Shown: positions 1 to 10,745 of the stretch, piece after piece | Position numbering within the stretch: the stretch's first letter is position 1 | Layout: each line of letters opens with the position of its first letter | NCBI GenBank assembly: GCA_012656075.1 | Contig: JAAKBF010000162.1 | Span: 124,001-188,000, forward strand | DNA: 64,000 bases | DNA from: Phytophthora hibernalis | Taxonomy: Eukaryota; Oomycota; Peronosporomycetes; Peronosporales; Peronosporaceae | Direction of reading: 5' to 3' | Position numbers and translations under genes: made by a program | The notes under the pieces: generated by a model | What the model was told of the DNA's origin: nothing | The model's input: the letters and a program-made list of their open reading frames with translations, nothing else | The model's database searches: none

Positions 1-111
1 CAAGTGACGTTGCTGCAGCTGAACAACCCTTGGTTCTGCAAGTGTTACGACATTGGTATCTCTTTTGGACGTCGTATTGATGCGCAACGTCCTCAATCAG
101 ATCAATTATAG
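1..111 (+). CDS. possible 3' end of an unknown gene
   Basis: The first frame is open from base 1 to a TAG at 109-111 (36 codons) and enters from outside the window. No domain is recognisable. It may be the C-terminus of a gene lying to the left, or chance. The sequence after it becomes AT-rich, as expected at the end of a gene. Confidence 0.2.
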   Translation, partial: QVTLLQLNNPWFCKCYDIGISFGRRIDAQRPQSDQL

Positions 112-556
112 TGCATATATCGCTTTCAGTGTCTCGTGTAGAAGGACGTGATGGAGGAGGCGGCGGCGAGGGATGGGCACTTGTGGGCAGCGTTGTGATA
201 ATTATAATTGCAATAAAAGAATTGGAAAAATTGTACCAAACAATTTTATTATTGTTAATGACTTGATACATGAATGGACAAGATTTACGCCTGACACACG
301 AATTATGTCAAGTTTGTGAAGTTGGCCCACATTGATAATTGTACACAATTATTATCACAAACCCGCGACTTCGCACGGAACAGCTCTGGATTTTACTTTG
401 AGCTCAACAAACTCAGTTTCAAAGTGAGTGTTTATAGAAAAATGGATTGGAATTCGTCGTGCAAAATTTACTTCATATTCATGTACGCCATTTTTGGATT
501 GAATTGATTAGGATATACTGACAGGAACGATACTCAAATGAAGGCGAAAAATCAGC
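112..556. other. AT-rich stretch without a recognisable gene
   Basis: I see no domain, repeat or RNA gene here. A 63-codon open frame at 316-507 has unremarkable composition and no recognisable family. A 14-base string at 363-376 (ccgcgacttcgcac) recurs at 39593-39606, also in intergenic DNA. Confidence 0.4.
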
Positions 557-925
557 TTTCCAACAACCACCTTGGGGAAATATGCACATCATGTTTAGCG
601 GGAGTGTAGTGGCGGGTGAGAGCTCCTAAGAAAATTGTTGAATGACTAGACTACCGGTGCCCGGGAAAGGGGGTTTCGCTTCCCTCGACTACGGTGGTTA
701 CGAAACCAACAATTTCCAACAACCACCTTGGGGAAATATGCACATCATGTTTAGCGGGAGTGTAGTGGCGGGTGAGAGCTCCTTAGAAAATTGGTGAATG
801 ACTAGACTACCGGTGCCCGGAAAAGGGGTTTCGCTTCCTCGACTACGGTGGTTACGAAACCACCAATTTCCTACAACCACCTTGGGGAAATATGCACATC
901 ATGTTTAGCGGGAGTGGAGTGGCGG
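557..925 (-). repeat. 3' split direct repeats (B1-A2-B2-A3-B3) of the Ngaro element
   Basis: A unit of about 155 bp recurs with starts at 557, 713 and 867 (periods 156 and 154). Each unit is a B part of about 55 bp (tttccaacaaccaccttggg onward) and an A part of about 100 bp (gtgagagctcc to gaaaccaacaat). The third unit stops after B at about 925, where the element interior begins. The copies differ by a few substitutions and single-base indels. A canonical Ngaro end would be B1-A2-B2, so this copy has one extra A-B unit. Confidence 0.85.
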
Positions 926-997
926 CACCCCACTCTAAACCCCGCGTAGCTCCCGTGCCAAACCCCCAAAGCGGCCACGCCGATAGTTCCGCAGCAC

Positions 998-2020
998 TCA
1001 GCACATTAGTCTTGACATTCCCGCGGATCCTTCTGCTGTGAGAACAGGGTACTCTTCAAACGATCTTGACAACCATCTTCCGAGCAGCTTGATTGCTAGG
1101 CGATCCGCGCCAGCGTGTAGTAAAGCTGTAGCTCCGCCAATGCGGATAGAGTGAGTTGAATAGCGGGCGGGATCGTGTCCCTCTTGTGCAGCGGCAAGCT
1201 TGATAGCTTCAACAACCTCTCTAGCCTCGACCCCGGCTCTTCTGGAGGTGGAAAGAGCGGGTTGACCACCTTGCGACCCAAATTTTCTTGCTCCTTTGAC
1301 GATCCACCGCGCAGCTCGCACAGGACACACCACTCTGTCACCTGATCGCTCAGGATAGCGAACTTCTCCACGTCCGAACTGGTTATTCTTCGCTCCACAC
1401 AGTCGGATGCCCACCCGGACAGCTTCTCGTGGTGTGGTGACGCGGCCATGGTTGTCAAGAAAGTTGATGTCGTCGAGCCTCAAAATGTACGAGTGGTGAC
1501 GCCGCCCAATGAAGAGGTATTCTGATCTCCGCAGTAAGAAGAAATAAGCCAGCAGTCTGCAAGCAAACTTGAAGTCCAGACTTGCGCAAATTCGACGGAG
1601 AATATGGGCTGAAAGACGATACTGCTTGGCGACAGGATTAGAAAATCGACGAATCCCGCGTAGAAGAAGCGTATGGCCCGCATTCACACCGGGATCGTAG
1701 CCGAGATTGTTTTTGTGATACCATCGGACGGCGCAGAGCTTGACACAAATTGTTGCGTACGAATTTCCCTGTCCGGCGGCATTAATACCGAAGCGCCAGA
1801 GGTATACAGCGAATGATCCTAGCTGAGCGGCGTTACCGTTTAAATCGTTTACACGGAGCCACGTTGGGTAGCTCATCCACCCACACCACCGATTCCATTG
1901 ATGCCATGCTCGTCGATAGTAGTTCTGGGAGGACCTGGCCAATGCCCTGCGCGCAATATAGCTCCCAAAGCCGAGAGAATTTCCTGTATTTGCTCGGAAC
2001 TGGAACCTGTGACCAACCAC
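998..2020 (-). CDS. tyrosine recombinase of the Ngaro-like element
   Basis: An open frame of 340 residues with a phage-integrase type catalytic domain. The active-site residues I can place are Arg165 (FFLLRRSEYL), His290 and Arg293 (THSIRIGGAT), the GRW box with Trp316, and the nucleophile Tyr324 (FEEYPVLTAEGS). The N-terminal part (residues 20-120) is helical and Trp/Arg-rich, as in the core-binding domain. In this class the enzyme inserts the circular cDNA by recombination. All expected catalytic positions are present, so the frame could encode an active protein. The first residues overlap the end of the RNase H frame in another phase, so in the intact element the recombinase was probably continuous with the upstream polyprotein. 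Confidence 0.85.
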   Translation of the reverse strand: MVGHRFQFRANTGNSLGFGSYIARRALARSSQNYYRRAWHQWNRWCGWMSYPTWLRVNDLNGNAAQLGSFAVYLWRFGINAAGQGNSYATICVKLCAVRWYHKNNLGYDPGVNAGHTLLLRGIRRFSNPVAKQYRLSAHILRRICASLDFKFACRLLAYFFLLRRSEYLFIGRRHHSYILRLDDINFLDNHGRVTTPREAVRVGIRLCGAKNNQFGRGEVRYPERSGDRVVCPVRAARWIVKGARKFGSQGGQPALSTSRRAGVEAREVVEAIKLAAAQEGHDPARYSTHSIRIGGATALLHAGADRLAIKLLGRWLSRSFEEYPVLTAEGSAGMSRLMC

Positions 2021-3911
2021 AAGAAAGGTTAGCGAACTCTTCAGCTTTGCTCGTCGACTGCCACACCCGGGATCCAGCGTCAGCCATGATGTTTTCCACT
2101 CCAGGGATATGGCCAGCAGTGGCGAAGAAATTGAAGCGAATCTCCACCAAGCCTAATAACCAAAGGAGCAGTTGTGCCGTGACATTACGGCTCGCTCGTT
2201 TGTTATTCCACGAAACCGCGGTATGGTTATCAATCCAAAGCCGGATGTGCGTCTGGAAGAACGGATTCGAGCTAGTCCAGTGTGGTCCCCGCACAGCACA
2301 TGCGAACACGGCACTCGTGAGTTCACGGAGGTTGATGCCGTAGTCGTCTTCTTCCTCCTGATGGAAAATGTCAATTTGGTCACGCTCTTCTCCGTCAAAG
2401 GCGACCTGAATGTCCTCTTTCCGTGACGGGCAAAGAGCAAAAATCCTACATCATATGCATCCACGAAGACGTGAATATCAGGTGGTTGCGAGTGCGAGAA
2501 TCGTGACAGCGGAATCCAGTTGAGGTTCGCCGTGTGCAGGATTAGTCTAAACCACCGCAAATCATCTCGAGCACCGTTGGATATTGGAGCTTTACAGAAC
2601 CGGCCAATCGAGCGACACAAGAATGTCAACCTCTGAAAGAATAGCGCCGCTGACCTGACGCAAGTCACCACGTGGCGTAGACTACCAAGAAGCTTTTCCA
2701 GATCCGACTTTGACGTGTGTTTAGTGGACAGCATGCCTTCGACGCGCAAGAGGGCTTTCGCAATCTTCTCCGGTGGCAATCGCCACGTAAGATAACGGAA
2801 TATTCCAATGCAGACCGAGTGCTTTACCGGTGGTTTGCCAGGTCGTAAGTTTGTCTTCATTAATCGCTTCGGGACCGAGGATCATGATCATTGCTTCGCG
2901 TAGCGCAAGATCGGCCTCAAAGTCGAGTGCCGATGTCTGCTTCGATGGCGTTATGGTCATCACACCACTTCTTTGCGTCAAAGGGCTGAGCCGCATGAGC
3001 TGGTTGTGCTGGCCAGTTGGGTTTAGCTGTGGAGTACAGATGCGCGATCGCACCGCCCGCGAGCCAATACTTCACAGGCGAAAGTGTCCACCCGAACGGG
3101 CAGGCAAGATCAATCACAAGAAGGTTCAGCTCACGAATAACCCCCGCAAACCTGCCAACATGATCCGCGTGAATAGGAACGTTGCGAAAGGCTCCATTTA
3201 TATCTCCCGATAGCAGTTTGGTGTGACCAGGAGATTCGGATTCAACTTCCAGGACTCGACGTGCCAACGCGTGTGGCCCGTCGTACTGAATAGTGACCGC
3301 TCCGTCGTCGACGGTGTTGTCGTTAACGGAATGCCCGACCGGGTATGAGAAATCATGGATCATCCGGACATCCTCAAGAAGACACGAAGAGCCCATCGGT
3401 GCTGCTCCAAATGGACTGCACGTGATGCCCGGCAGAGTGTTGAGTAGATCCAAATCGAGAACGAGGTACTGGTTCCGGTCCTGACCTTTGCGAATGCTTT
3501 TCAAAATCGATTGCATCGCCACTGACGCTGAGGCGTGGTTGGGAGGAGGTATCTTCTGAGTATGAAATTCATCTTCCCACGTCGGGATAACTCCATGACG
3601 TACCACATCTTCCCACGCTGCGCGGTACTTGTATGAGGACCACCCAGGCGAATGACTTGGAATTTCCAGTGCCTTATTCGGGCGAGGATCGCTGTCCGAC
3701 TCCCCCGGAGAAGTCGAATGAATTGGGGTAGAGACATGCCAGACCGACGAAGGAACTCGCTAAACACGCGCTGCTTCTCCGCATCCACTTGTGCACCACG
3801 ATCACTGACAGGTCTGGTGCTGTGCAAATCGGCTGATGAAAGTTGCAATCCGCTCTCTTCGAGTCGGGTGGCAAGTCGGCCTTGTGCAACCGCATTAGCA
3901 TGCTCTAGCAT
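1900..3911 (-). pseudogene. reverse transcriptase and RNase H of the Ngaro-like element (frame-broken)
   Basis: Three overlapping frames together give one polymerase. The segment 3606-2917 holds RT motifs: RMIHDFSYPVGHSVND, GDINGAFRNV (first catalytic Asp at residue 135), CPFGWTLSP and KKWCDDHN (the Asp pair in the YxDD position). The frame then shifts to 3053-2721 (ALREAMIMILGPEAINEDK) and again to 2860-2153, which starts RNase H (HVFVDAYDVGFLLFA). The RNase H end lies in 2309-1833 (LWIDNHTAVSWNNKR, then HIPGVENIMADAGSR). The same blocks occur in the element at 22.6-23.9 kb, confirming that they were one protein. Upstream frame 3911-3501 is the N-terminal extension. At least three frameshifts disable it as written. 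Confidence 0.8.
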
Positions 3912-4134
3912 TCGTAGACGAACCTGGAGTGTTGCCGAGTAGGCTCGTAGCCGTCTCTAAATTCATCGGCCTCGAGAGGATTCACAAGGGTTGGTGAGAT
4001 TGTTCGCTTCTTAGAGGGCAATGGCGTAACTTCTCGGCACGACACCGTGCGATTGGTGTTGCCAGCCACCGAAGGAGAATTTACGATACAACCGCCCTCA
4101 CTCGACGTATCGGCTGACCACGCAGTCGTACAAA

Positions 4135-4262
4135 AGTGTTTGGGGTACCAGTAGAGCTCGCGGCCCTACCACTGGCTTTTGGGGTACCAGCAGAGCTCGT
4201 AGCCCTACCACTAGCTTTGACAGTACCAGCAGAGCTCGAGGCCCTACCACTGGCTTTTGCTG
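4135..4262 (-). repeat. three 39-bp in-frame tandem repeats
   Basis: Inside the minus-strand frame 4434-4081 a 39-bp unit is repeated three times, giving the 13-residue unit KASGRASSSAGTV with small changes (starts near 4142, 4181 and 4220). It forms a flexible Ala/Ser/Gly linker between the gag-like part and the reverse transcriptase. The multiple-of-three period has kept the frame. Confidence 0.75.
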
Positions 4263-4524
4263 TCACCGGACTATTGACGGTAGACAACGTGGAGCGCATC
4301 CAATCCTGCCGTGAATCAGCGATAGGCTCCGTCCATCGATAATAAATTGGCTCTCTAGTAGCGTCCGTGCGTTGAGGCCAGGGAACGCTGTTTTGATGAG
4401 CATCGGCCACGCGTGGACCGGATAGCAGCTTCACAGGAGCGACTGGAACCGGTGACCTACTTTGAAACTCCTGGGTAGGAAGTTCAGCAGGCTCCTTAAA
4501 CGCAACAAGAGAGCCAAGAAAACA

Positions 4525-5613
4525 TCAGGCTTGATCGGGTACGACAGTGATGTCCACAAAATCTGGCTTGAAGCCTCCATAATGCTGAGTAATGAGATCG
4601 CGGATTGAAGCAGGAATACTGTCGGGGTGGAAGTGGCCTCGTCGGCGCGAGAAACAGCCATCCCGTCTGCTGGGGTAACACATCTTGGAAAGATGCTTCA
4701 TACAGAGGCGCTTACCATTGAGCTCAGGTACCCTTTGCACCATGTCGGCAGTGATTTCTGGACGCTCGTGCTTGACATCTTTGACTTTGCGGTGAGGTTC
4801 ATGTTGCCGTGGAGCCCCTCTGGTGTTTCTACTCGGTCCATTTCGCGTTGCCGCCGCTGCAGCCATTTGATGCTCCGAGTGCGTGAGGCGACACTCGCTC
4901 ACCACCTGAATCAGCTTTGAGAACGATGCGTCACCCTCTCGGAAAGCACAGTGTACTACCTGTGCAGCGCTGCTGTGGCCCTGTGCAAGCAGCAAGCGTA
5001 CGCATTCAAAACGTTCGTCGATCCAATTAATGAGCTCACTGCGTGCTGCAGGGATTCCGAAGTTTCTGCCAAGCGTGGAGCGTGAAAGCTTGCGTATAAA
5101 AACTTGTGCCTCCTCAAGCAGTGTCGAGAGAAATGGCTGGTAGGCAATTTTGACGACTGCGGCCAAACCTCCAAGAGCATCGACGACAGTAGCGAGATCC
5201 CCAGCTGCCGAAGGACAAGGTAACTTGTTCTTCCTCGAAAAATCCGACATATCGCTTGCGGCCCGACGTTCCCGACGCTCTATGTCGGAGAGACTCACAA
5301 AGTGCATAACATATAAGCCTTGAGGGGCAAAATCCCAGCTGAAGAATCCACGAATGACGGCGGGCGTCTGCAGTGACATCTGAAGCATTTCAAGCAGAAG
5401 TTGAGCGCCCATGCAAGCGTACGAACCGTTCACAAGGTGACGATGGATCTGACGTTTCATTGCTGTCGGGCGAAATTGAGCTTGACTGTCAGTTGTAAGC
5501 ACACTAAGACCTTGGAAGCTGCGTTCGTCTCCAGGGGTCTGGTTCATCGATATCAACCGGTCAATGTTGCGGATCATCGTCGGGTTATGCGTGTACGTCC
5601 CACGCAACGCCAT
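4525..5613 (-). CDS. gag-like protein of the Ngaro-like element with a Cys/His motif
   Basis: An open frame of 362 residues. The middle is helical; near the C-terminus is a compact Cys/His cluster (Cys304, Cys312, Cys320, His327, His329; LCMKHLSKMC then GCF then GHFHPD). The same spacing occurs in the gag-like frame of the second element (21529-22158), so it is a conserved nucleic-acid-binding motif of this family rather than chance. The frame overlaps the upstream frame 6310-5585 by 29 bases in another phase, so the two may be one protein split by a frameshift. Role by analogy: nucleocapsid-like packaging or binding of element RNA. Confidence 0.6.
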   Translation of the reverse strand: MALRGTYTHNPTMIRNIDRLISMNQTPGDERSFQGLSVLTTDSQAQFRPTAMKRQIHRHLVNGSYACMGAQLLLEMLQMSLQTPAVIRGFFSWDFAPQGLYVMHFVSLSDIERRERRAASDMSDFSRKNKLPCPSAAGDLATVVDALGGLAAVVKIAYQPFLSTLLEEAQVFIRKLSRSTLGRNFGIPAARSELINWIDERFECVRLLLAQGHSSAAQVVHCAFREGDASFSKLIQVVSECRLTHSEHQMAAAAATRNGPSRNTRGAPRQHEPHRKVKDVKHERPEITADMVQRVPELNGKRLCMKHLSKMCYPSRRDGCFSRRRGHFHPDSIPASIRDLITQHYGGFKPDFVDITVVPDQA

Positions 5614-6310
5614 CAGTGAGTCGATATCCTCGGAGGCGTCCCCGAGCGCGCTTTCGCGAGGCGCTCGGTACCATAAGCGGCTGAGCCGGTGTCATCTGGG
5701 CTGCCCCGATGGCGATTGCCGGGGTCGCTACCGGGTCGTCATCGTCATCGGAATCGCTAAGAAGATCATGCGAGACAATGGGCACCGGGGGCGTTCTAAC
5801 AGCACTTGCTTCTGCCTCTGGGTCAGCGGTGGTGTTGACCCCACTCACCGAGCCGTCAAAAACAGAATCACCAAGCACCAAATTACGTGGTGTTCGCCGC
5901 CCGCATTGCTTGTAGTACATGAACCCAAGCAGGTATTTAGTATTCACCACTCGAATGGAACCGGTGGAGCCGTCAAACAGAGGAATTGCTTTTGTTTCGT
6001 CAATGAGGGGTCTCCAGGATAGTTTTTGATCGGCGCGTGGCTCGGGTATGACGCCACGAAAGTGATTGTGAGCCGATTCATGAACATGCTGCATCTCGGC
6101 TGTCATCAAGTCACACGCCGACCGGCCGATACAGGGCCGCAACGCATATGGCACGTACGCCAAGTGCTGGATCTCGGTGTGTCGGAAGTGTACAGGTTCC
6201 ACAACACCGTCGAAACAAATGTGGAGCACACCCGAACTAGTGTCCGGGTCCCACGAATATCCGTACACAGCGCCGTTGGTCCGCGGTTGTATGATGCCCT
6301 TGCAATGCAC
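5585..6310 (-). CDS. N-terminal part of the Ngaro-like first ORF
   Basis: A frame of 241 residues with a folded N-terminal part, an acidic run (DLLSDSDDDDDPV) and a basic tail (SRKRARGRLRG). It resembles the first ORF at the left end of the second element (20249-20584), which also starts with a short region around a YGYSWDP or VHGRV strand. Its function is unknown. It lies at the 5' end of the transcript, before the zinc-motif frame, with which it overlaps by 29 bases. Confidence 0.5.
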   Translation of the reverse strand: MHCKGIIQPRTNGAVYGYSWDPDTSSGVLHICFDGVVEPVHFRHTEIQHLAYVPYALRPCIGRSACDLMTAEMQHVHESAHNHFRGVIPEPRADQKLSWRPLIDETKAIPLFDGSTGSIRVVNTKYLLGFMYYKQCGRRTPRNLVLGDSVFDGSVSGVNTTADPEAEASAVRTPPVPIVSHDLLSDSDDDDDPVATPAIAIGAAQMTPAQPLMVPSASRKRARGRLRGYRLTDGVAWDVHA

Positions 6311-6607
6311 ACACAGCTGCCCACGTAAGTACCGATGCCAGAGGCAGCCTCCGCTGCAGAGACTGTGTGCAATGACACATCAGAGCTTGGAAGAGGAAAG
6401 CTTGCGTCCGACAGCTCGCGCCAGCGGCCGCTATTGACGCGATCCATATTGACGGAGCTAGCTGGAGCAGCGTTGGGAGGAAGTGATGCACGGCCGTAGC
6501 AGTAACCTTCCGTAGAAAGAAGCCCAGGTTTGAAGTAACCGAACGTTGCGTGAGCTGCCATTCTTGAGAGGTCCTGAAGTCGTCGGCGAAGAGGTGTTCA
6601 AAGGGTC

Positions 6608-6718
6608 GCGTGAGAGCTCCTTAGAAATTTGGTGAATGACTAGACTCTCGGTGCCCGGGAAAGAGGGGTTTCGCTTCCCTACCTTCATCTCGACTACGGT
6701 GGTTACGAAACCACCAAT
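6608..6718 (-). repeat. 5' A1 split repeat of the Ngaro element
   Basis: A single copy of the A part (gtgagagctccttagaaatt to gaaaccaccaat) lies at the far end of the element, in the same orientation as the copies at 557-925. It carries a short insertion (about 8 bp, accttcat) after cgcttccct that none of the other copies has. It marks the 5' boundary of the minus-strand element. Confidence 0.8.
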
Positions 6719-7100
6719 GTACTTCGAAGTACATGTATTAGCAACATGTTAGTTGAAGAAGTGTGAAGGAATCCTAACCTAAATTCATCGATCTACATGT
6801 AGCATCACTTCGCTTCTAATTAAATGGTTGCTACTTGTTACTATGCCAATCATGCCTGCGTATTTACTCAAACGAAACCCCTTTCTTATCCATAGACCAC
6901 CGGGAGTAATAATTTCCCTAAATTTTGTTGGCCAAGATACCTACAGGAAATGTTTCGTTCATACTGCACGAATAGATGTTTGTTGTTGTCGTATTATACG
7001 GATTATTGTGTTACATGCTTCCGCCGAACTCTAATAACCATCCATGATCGACTGTTTCTTCCGTTCATGTACATCCCCTGGATGCTCTGCTCTTTCTCTA
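6719..7100. other. spacer between the Ngaro element and the LINE
   Basis: AT-rich sequence starting with the short palindrome acttcgaagtac... directly after the element end. I see no gene. The right part is probably the 3' untranslated end of the LINE on the minus strand, but no clear poly(A) tail is visible. Confidence 0.4.
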
Positions 7101-7113
7101 CGTCCTTCTTCTC

Positions 7114-7956
7114 CTATCTGCCAATAACTCCAGGCCTCGAGTCCCCACACCACTGTCGACCTGTTCTTTCCCACCAGTGACTTACGTCGTTTTGTTGCCT
7201 GCTGTCGGCCCCATCTAGCAGCTGATGCTGCCCCTGGTCCCCCTCCGTGTCAATAGTGACACTTCGTTTATTGTCCATAGCGTAATTGGCGATCCAGTCC
7301 GCTGTTGCATTGTATTGCCGATAATGATGACTCCACGTTTCAACTCGACATACGCCAACCTCTGCGATATCCGGTACCAATGCTGCATTCGCTTGGACTT
7401 TGGTTTCGTTTTGTTCTTCATCCATCCGATAATCAGAGGACTGCCCCCAACTATGTGTATGTTTCTCCATCCCTTCTGTACCGCCTCGCTAACAACCGCT
7501 GTAGTCCCACGAATTCAGCTAGATTATTAGTCGTCAGTTGACCGCCCAAAGCCGTTGCAGCTACCCATGTCACTTCACCCGTTGCATCTGATGCTGTGTC
7601 TCCCTGAAAAGCTATGTTCAGGATAAGGCTTCCACTGCCTCCGGGCCCAGGGTTGCCTCGAGATCCCCTTCAAAGAAGCCCACCTTGATAGGACCACCTC
7701 CACTCGCCATTAGTGTGCATCTTGGTGTCTCTCTGCTCCATTCTGCAATGAGAAAATTAACCGCATTTACTCTTTGTGCTGACGTTTCATTATAAGGAGA
7801 CAGATCGAACTTGTATCGCCATCCCGCTTCAACCAGTGCGTGTCGTAGCGCCACCATTGCCTCTTCCACCGAAATCTGCTGCGTTCCTGTTGCGTAAATT
7901 CTGTTCACGTTCCAGCGCCAGATTGCTGTTTCGTGAGTGCGCAGCCACCTGCCCAC
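7114..7956 (-). pseudogene. LINE RNase H domain (frame-broken)
   Basis: Frame 7956-7618 ends with LMASGGGPIKVGFFEGDLEA, the site of the first RNase H strand (normally D-G-G-S; here EGD). The next helix, NNLAEFVGLQRLLA, can be read on the minus strand near 7510-7550. The C-terminal helix is in frame 7470-7114 (HYRQYNATADWIANYAMD), which holds the last catalytic Asp region. The three blocks are in different frames. Confidence 0.6.
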
Positions 7957-8303
7957 AAGTCCTGTAGGATATCAGTCATTCCTTCCCACTCTTTGTCTGT
8001 ATGTCCGGCTCCCCATTGTGCAATCCATTCTGGCACTCTTCGTAGTTGTAAACTTAAAAACATAAGTGTCTCCTCATTTGACCTCTCCGTCGTGTCATTT
8101 TCCACCACTTTCATCTTCCAACATGTGAGTAGTACGTTCCAGAAAGCGACCGCCTCTGGGCACTCCCAGATCAAATGCGCTGCTCCTTGGTTCTTCAAGC
8201 CTCGACATTCCGCTGTTCCTAACCATCTGGCTGCAGCTTCGCTCACTTGCTCCTTTCCGATTTCCCAAGGCATCTTCTGCGTTGTAAAACCCCATGTGTG
8301 CAC
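7905..8303 (-). pseudogene. LINE zf-RVT region
   Basis: The frame has CRGLKNQGAAHLIWECPEA followed by VAFWNVLLTCW, matching the zinc-binding region found after the thumb of LINE polymerases (C...H...C with a following W). It sits between the RT thumb and the RNase H, where it is expected. It probably helps bind the element RNA. The Cys/His spacing is only partly kept. Confidence 0.6.
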
Positions 8304-9019
8304 CAGTTCATGCGGCTCCTCCTTCGTTAGTGCGAAGAGGTGGTGCTGGGTGGGCTATGACGAGCTCGTCCTCATCCCTTCCCCGAAAAATCACCTCGGG
8401 AAAGTTAGCTATGATATTGCTGCACAATTCCTTATAAGTGGCCGCCAATTGCGGATTCACTGGGCACGTGTGCATCACTGGCTGGAATAAAACCTGGCCC
8501 TGACCAACCCACGTGATATGTAGTAGGTCCTTGAAAGTGGCCTGTGACGAGTGGGCCACCAACTTCGTGAACTGCTCCCACTGCAAAACGTGTCCAGCTA
8601 CATCCCACAGACGCAGCGCCCGTAATTTCATGGTCTACTATGAATGTCCCTCGTTCTTGTTCTTAATTGTTCTCATTGTCGATATGATCGGACCCGTGCA
8701 TACTACCATGAGTCCTTCATGGTGCGATCGGAAAGCGACTCCATCCGTCGATCTCAATGTCATTCTTAGTTGTCTGCCTTTTTGTTCTTTATTGGGTCCA
8801 GTTGTTCTCGTTGAGTCATCTCCCACTGCAACTATTGTCGTCCTGAGCTCCAGAGACCTGCCTTATGCAGGCCTTTTGGCTCCTTGAGCGTGGTGGATAG
8901 CTGACATCCATACCCTCCTTCTCGCAGTTGCATTAATTCGCCAGTGATGTGTATAAGTGGCTTAGTGGCCAAACCCCATGTCGCTACCGTCGTTGCACTC
9001 ATCGCTGCCAATTCTGTCA

Positions 9020-10590
9020 TCAAATGAGGCACTCCACCCCCTCTTTTATCGCCAACTTCGCCACCTCCATCTGTATCCATCCTGCTGGTGTTTGATCTGG
9101 CTGTGCAAAGGTCGACTTCCATACGTAGTTGCGTATTCTCCGGTCTGCCTGTTGGATGATGTCTTCTGTGGGCCATGCGTGCCTCGCTACATATAGTAGC
9201 TTTGGTATTACTATGGCTGCTGCAATTGTTGCTCGTTGTTGGGCGGTATTGGTCTTTTGTTCCGCTGAAACCAGTCGAATTGTGAGTGCCTGAAAAGCAC
9301 GATCCCAAGCTGATGCGACCGTGTCTCCAGTCCCCGCCACATGACCTAGATACCTCACTGTCTCCACTTCCTTTACGGGTTGTTGCAGAAACACGTCATC
9401 TGCCTGCTCCGGACAGCCCTGATCCCCTGGGTCTCCAAGCCGTATGGCAACTAATTTTTACACATTCAACATCAATCCTGATACCTTCGAGCTGCAGCTA
9501 TCGCTGCGCCTTGCATGTTCCTGTTTGCGATATAGATCGCTGTATCATCCGCGTATCCTGCTACTTTTATATTTGCTGCTGCCTTACCACTCATGAGGTG
9601 TATTCCTTGCAGTCGCTCATCAGATTCGACCTCATCATACAATAAATCGACCACTATGCTGAAAAGCAGCGGGGCCAAAAGACAACCCTGCCGAATCCCG
9701 CTTGTGACCCCGGTCTCTTTTGATAGCTCTCCATTTGCAAGAACTCGAACTGTGGTGTCCTTGTGAATGACCGTGATGATTCTGCAAAAATTCTCTGGGA
9801 ATCCCTTTGCCCTTAATACAGCAAGTAAAAGTCTCTATCCAAGGAATCATTAGCTTTGGCGAAGTCGAGCATGAACGCTTACGCCTCCGTCATGTGAGTA
9901 CCTTGTTGACCTGCTTGTTTCACTGCTTTAAAGAAGTCTATCGCCTCGTGGATCGTTCTACCTGGTATAAATCCATATTGTGTGTCGTGCACTAAGTGTA
10001 CCACCACCTTCCGTAGTCTCCCAGCTAAAATTCTTGTGAAGAACTTGTATGTCTGTAATTTAAAGGATTACTTGCGTCTCCTCCTTTGCCAATGCAAAAG
10101 ATAAAAGCTTCCACAAAAGATTTCGGTGTCGTGCCTGTTTCCATTGCATTGTTGAAAATTTTCGTTAAAGTTGGCACCAATGCCTCCCCATGATCCACGT
10201 ACCAGTCGTTGCTCAACAAATCAGGCCCGCATGCTTTGCCTCGCTTGCACTTAGTAGTGGCCTTCGACACCTCCTCATCCGTTATCCGATCGTCCAGCTC
10301 TCATAAATCCACTGATTTCCATCAACCCTTCAGTCTGTCGATGTATTCGTCTACCGATTCTTTTGCCTCTGCCGCCCCAATTAATATTGGTTCCCAGCTT
10401 TCTGCTAATATGTCAGCTTTTTGTTGTGAGTGCAGTTGTGATCCTTGTACTGCTCAGATAAGATGAGGTATCGTATTGTCTCCAAACTTGTTGCATATTC
10501 TTCGATAAAACTGTTTGGTTGTTTTCTTTGAACTCCAGGCTGAGTTGGCCCCAAGATTCGTCGCCTCAGTGCTCCTCTCTCTCCTTGCAC
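9020..10590 (-). pseudogene. LINE reverse transcriptase (frame-broken)
   Basis: Separate frames give the successive RT blocks: KACGPDLLSNDWY and FIFCIGKGGDASNPLNYR (10270-10025, finger and first motifs), PLLFSIVVDLLYDEV and VAGYADDTAIYIAN (9678-9472, with the YADD catalytic motif) and VRYLGHVAGTGD (9394-9020, start of the thumb). The order and spacing fit a non-LTR reverse transcriptase. Three or more frameshifts lie between the blocks. Confidence 0.8.
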
Positions 10591-10745
10591 TTATGCTAAC
10601 TCGTTAATGTGTTGTTGTCTGCGTTCTTGTTGTTGCGGCGACGTGTAGTCACACCGCTCCAAACTCACCTTGATTCTTCAAATCTTTTGTCGAAAACCCT
10701 ATTTGTTCGGCGCCGTGCCTCCGTCTTCACACGCAACAAGTCTCC

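Larger units (their letters stand above)
557..6718 (-). mobile_element. Ngaro/DIRS-like tyrosine-recombinase retrotransposon
   Basis: Read on the minus strand, the element runs from a single A repeat at 6718-6608, through a gag-like region (6310-4525), a Ser/Ala-rich linker, reverse transcriptase plus RNase H (3911-1900) and a tyrosine recombinase (2020-998), to a block of tandem B-A-B-A-B repeats (925-557). A lone A unit at the 5' end and B-A-B at the 3' end is the split-direct-repeat plan of Ngaro elements, which integrate by a tyrosine recombinase rather than a DDE integrase. The recombinase frame is intact. The RT/RNase H region is broken into three frames, so this copy is probably not autonomous as sequenced. 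Confidence 0.85.

Noticed and set aside
316..507. 63-codon open frame in AT-rich DNA
   Set aside because: No family, no codon bias, surrounded by stop-rich sequence; most likely chance.
1813..2343. 176-codon plus-strand frame opposite the Ngaro RNase H and recombinase
   Set aside because: It is the antisense shadow of clear RNase H and recombinase motifs.
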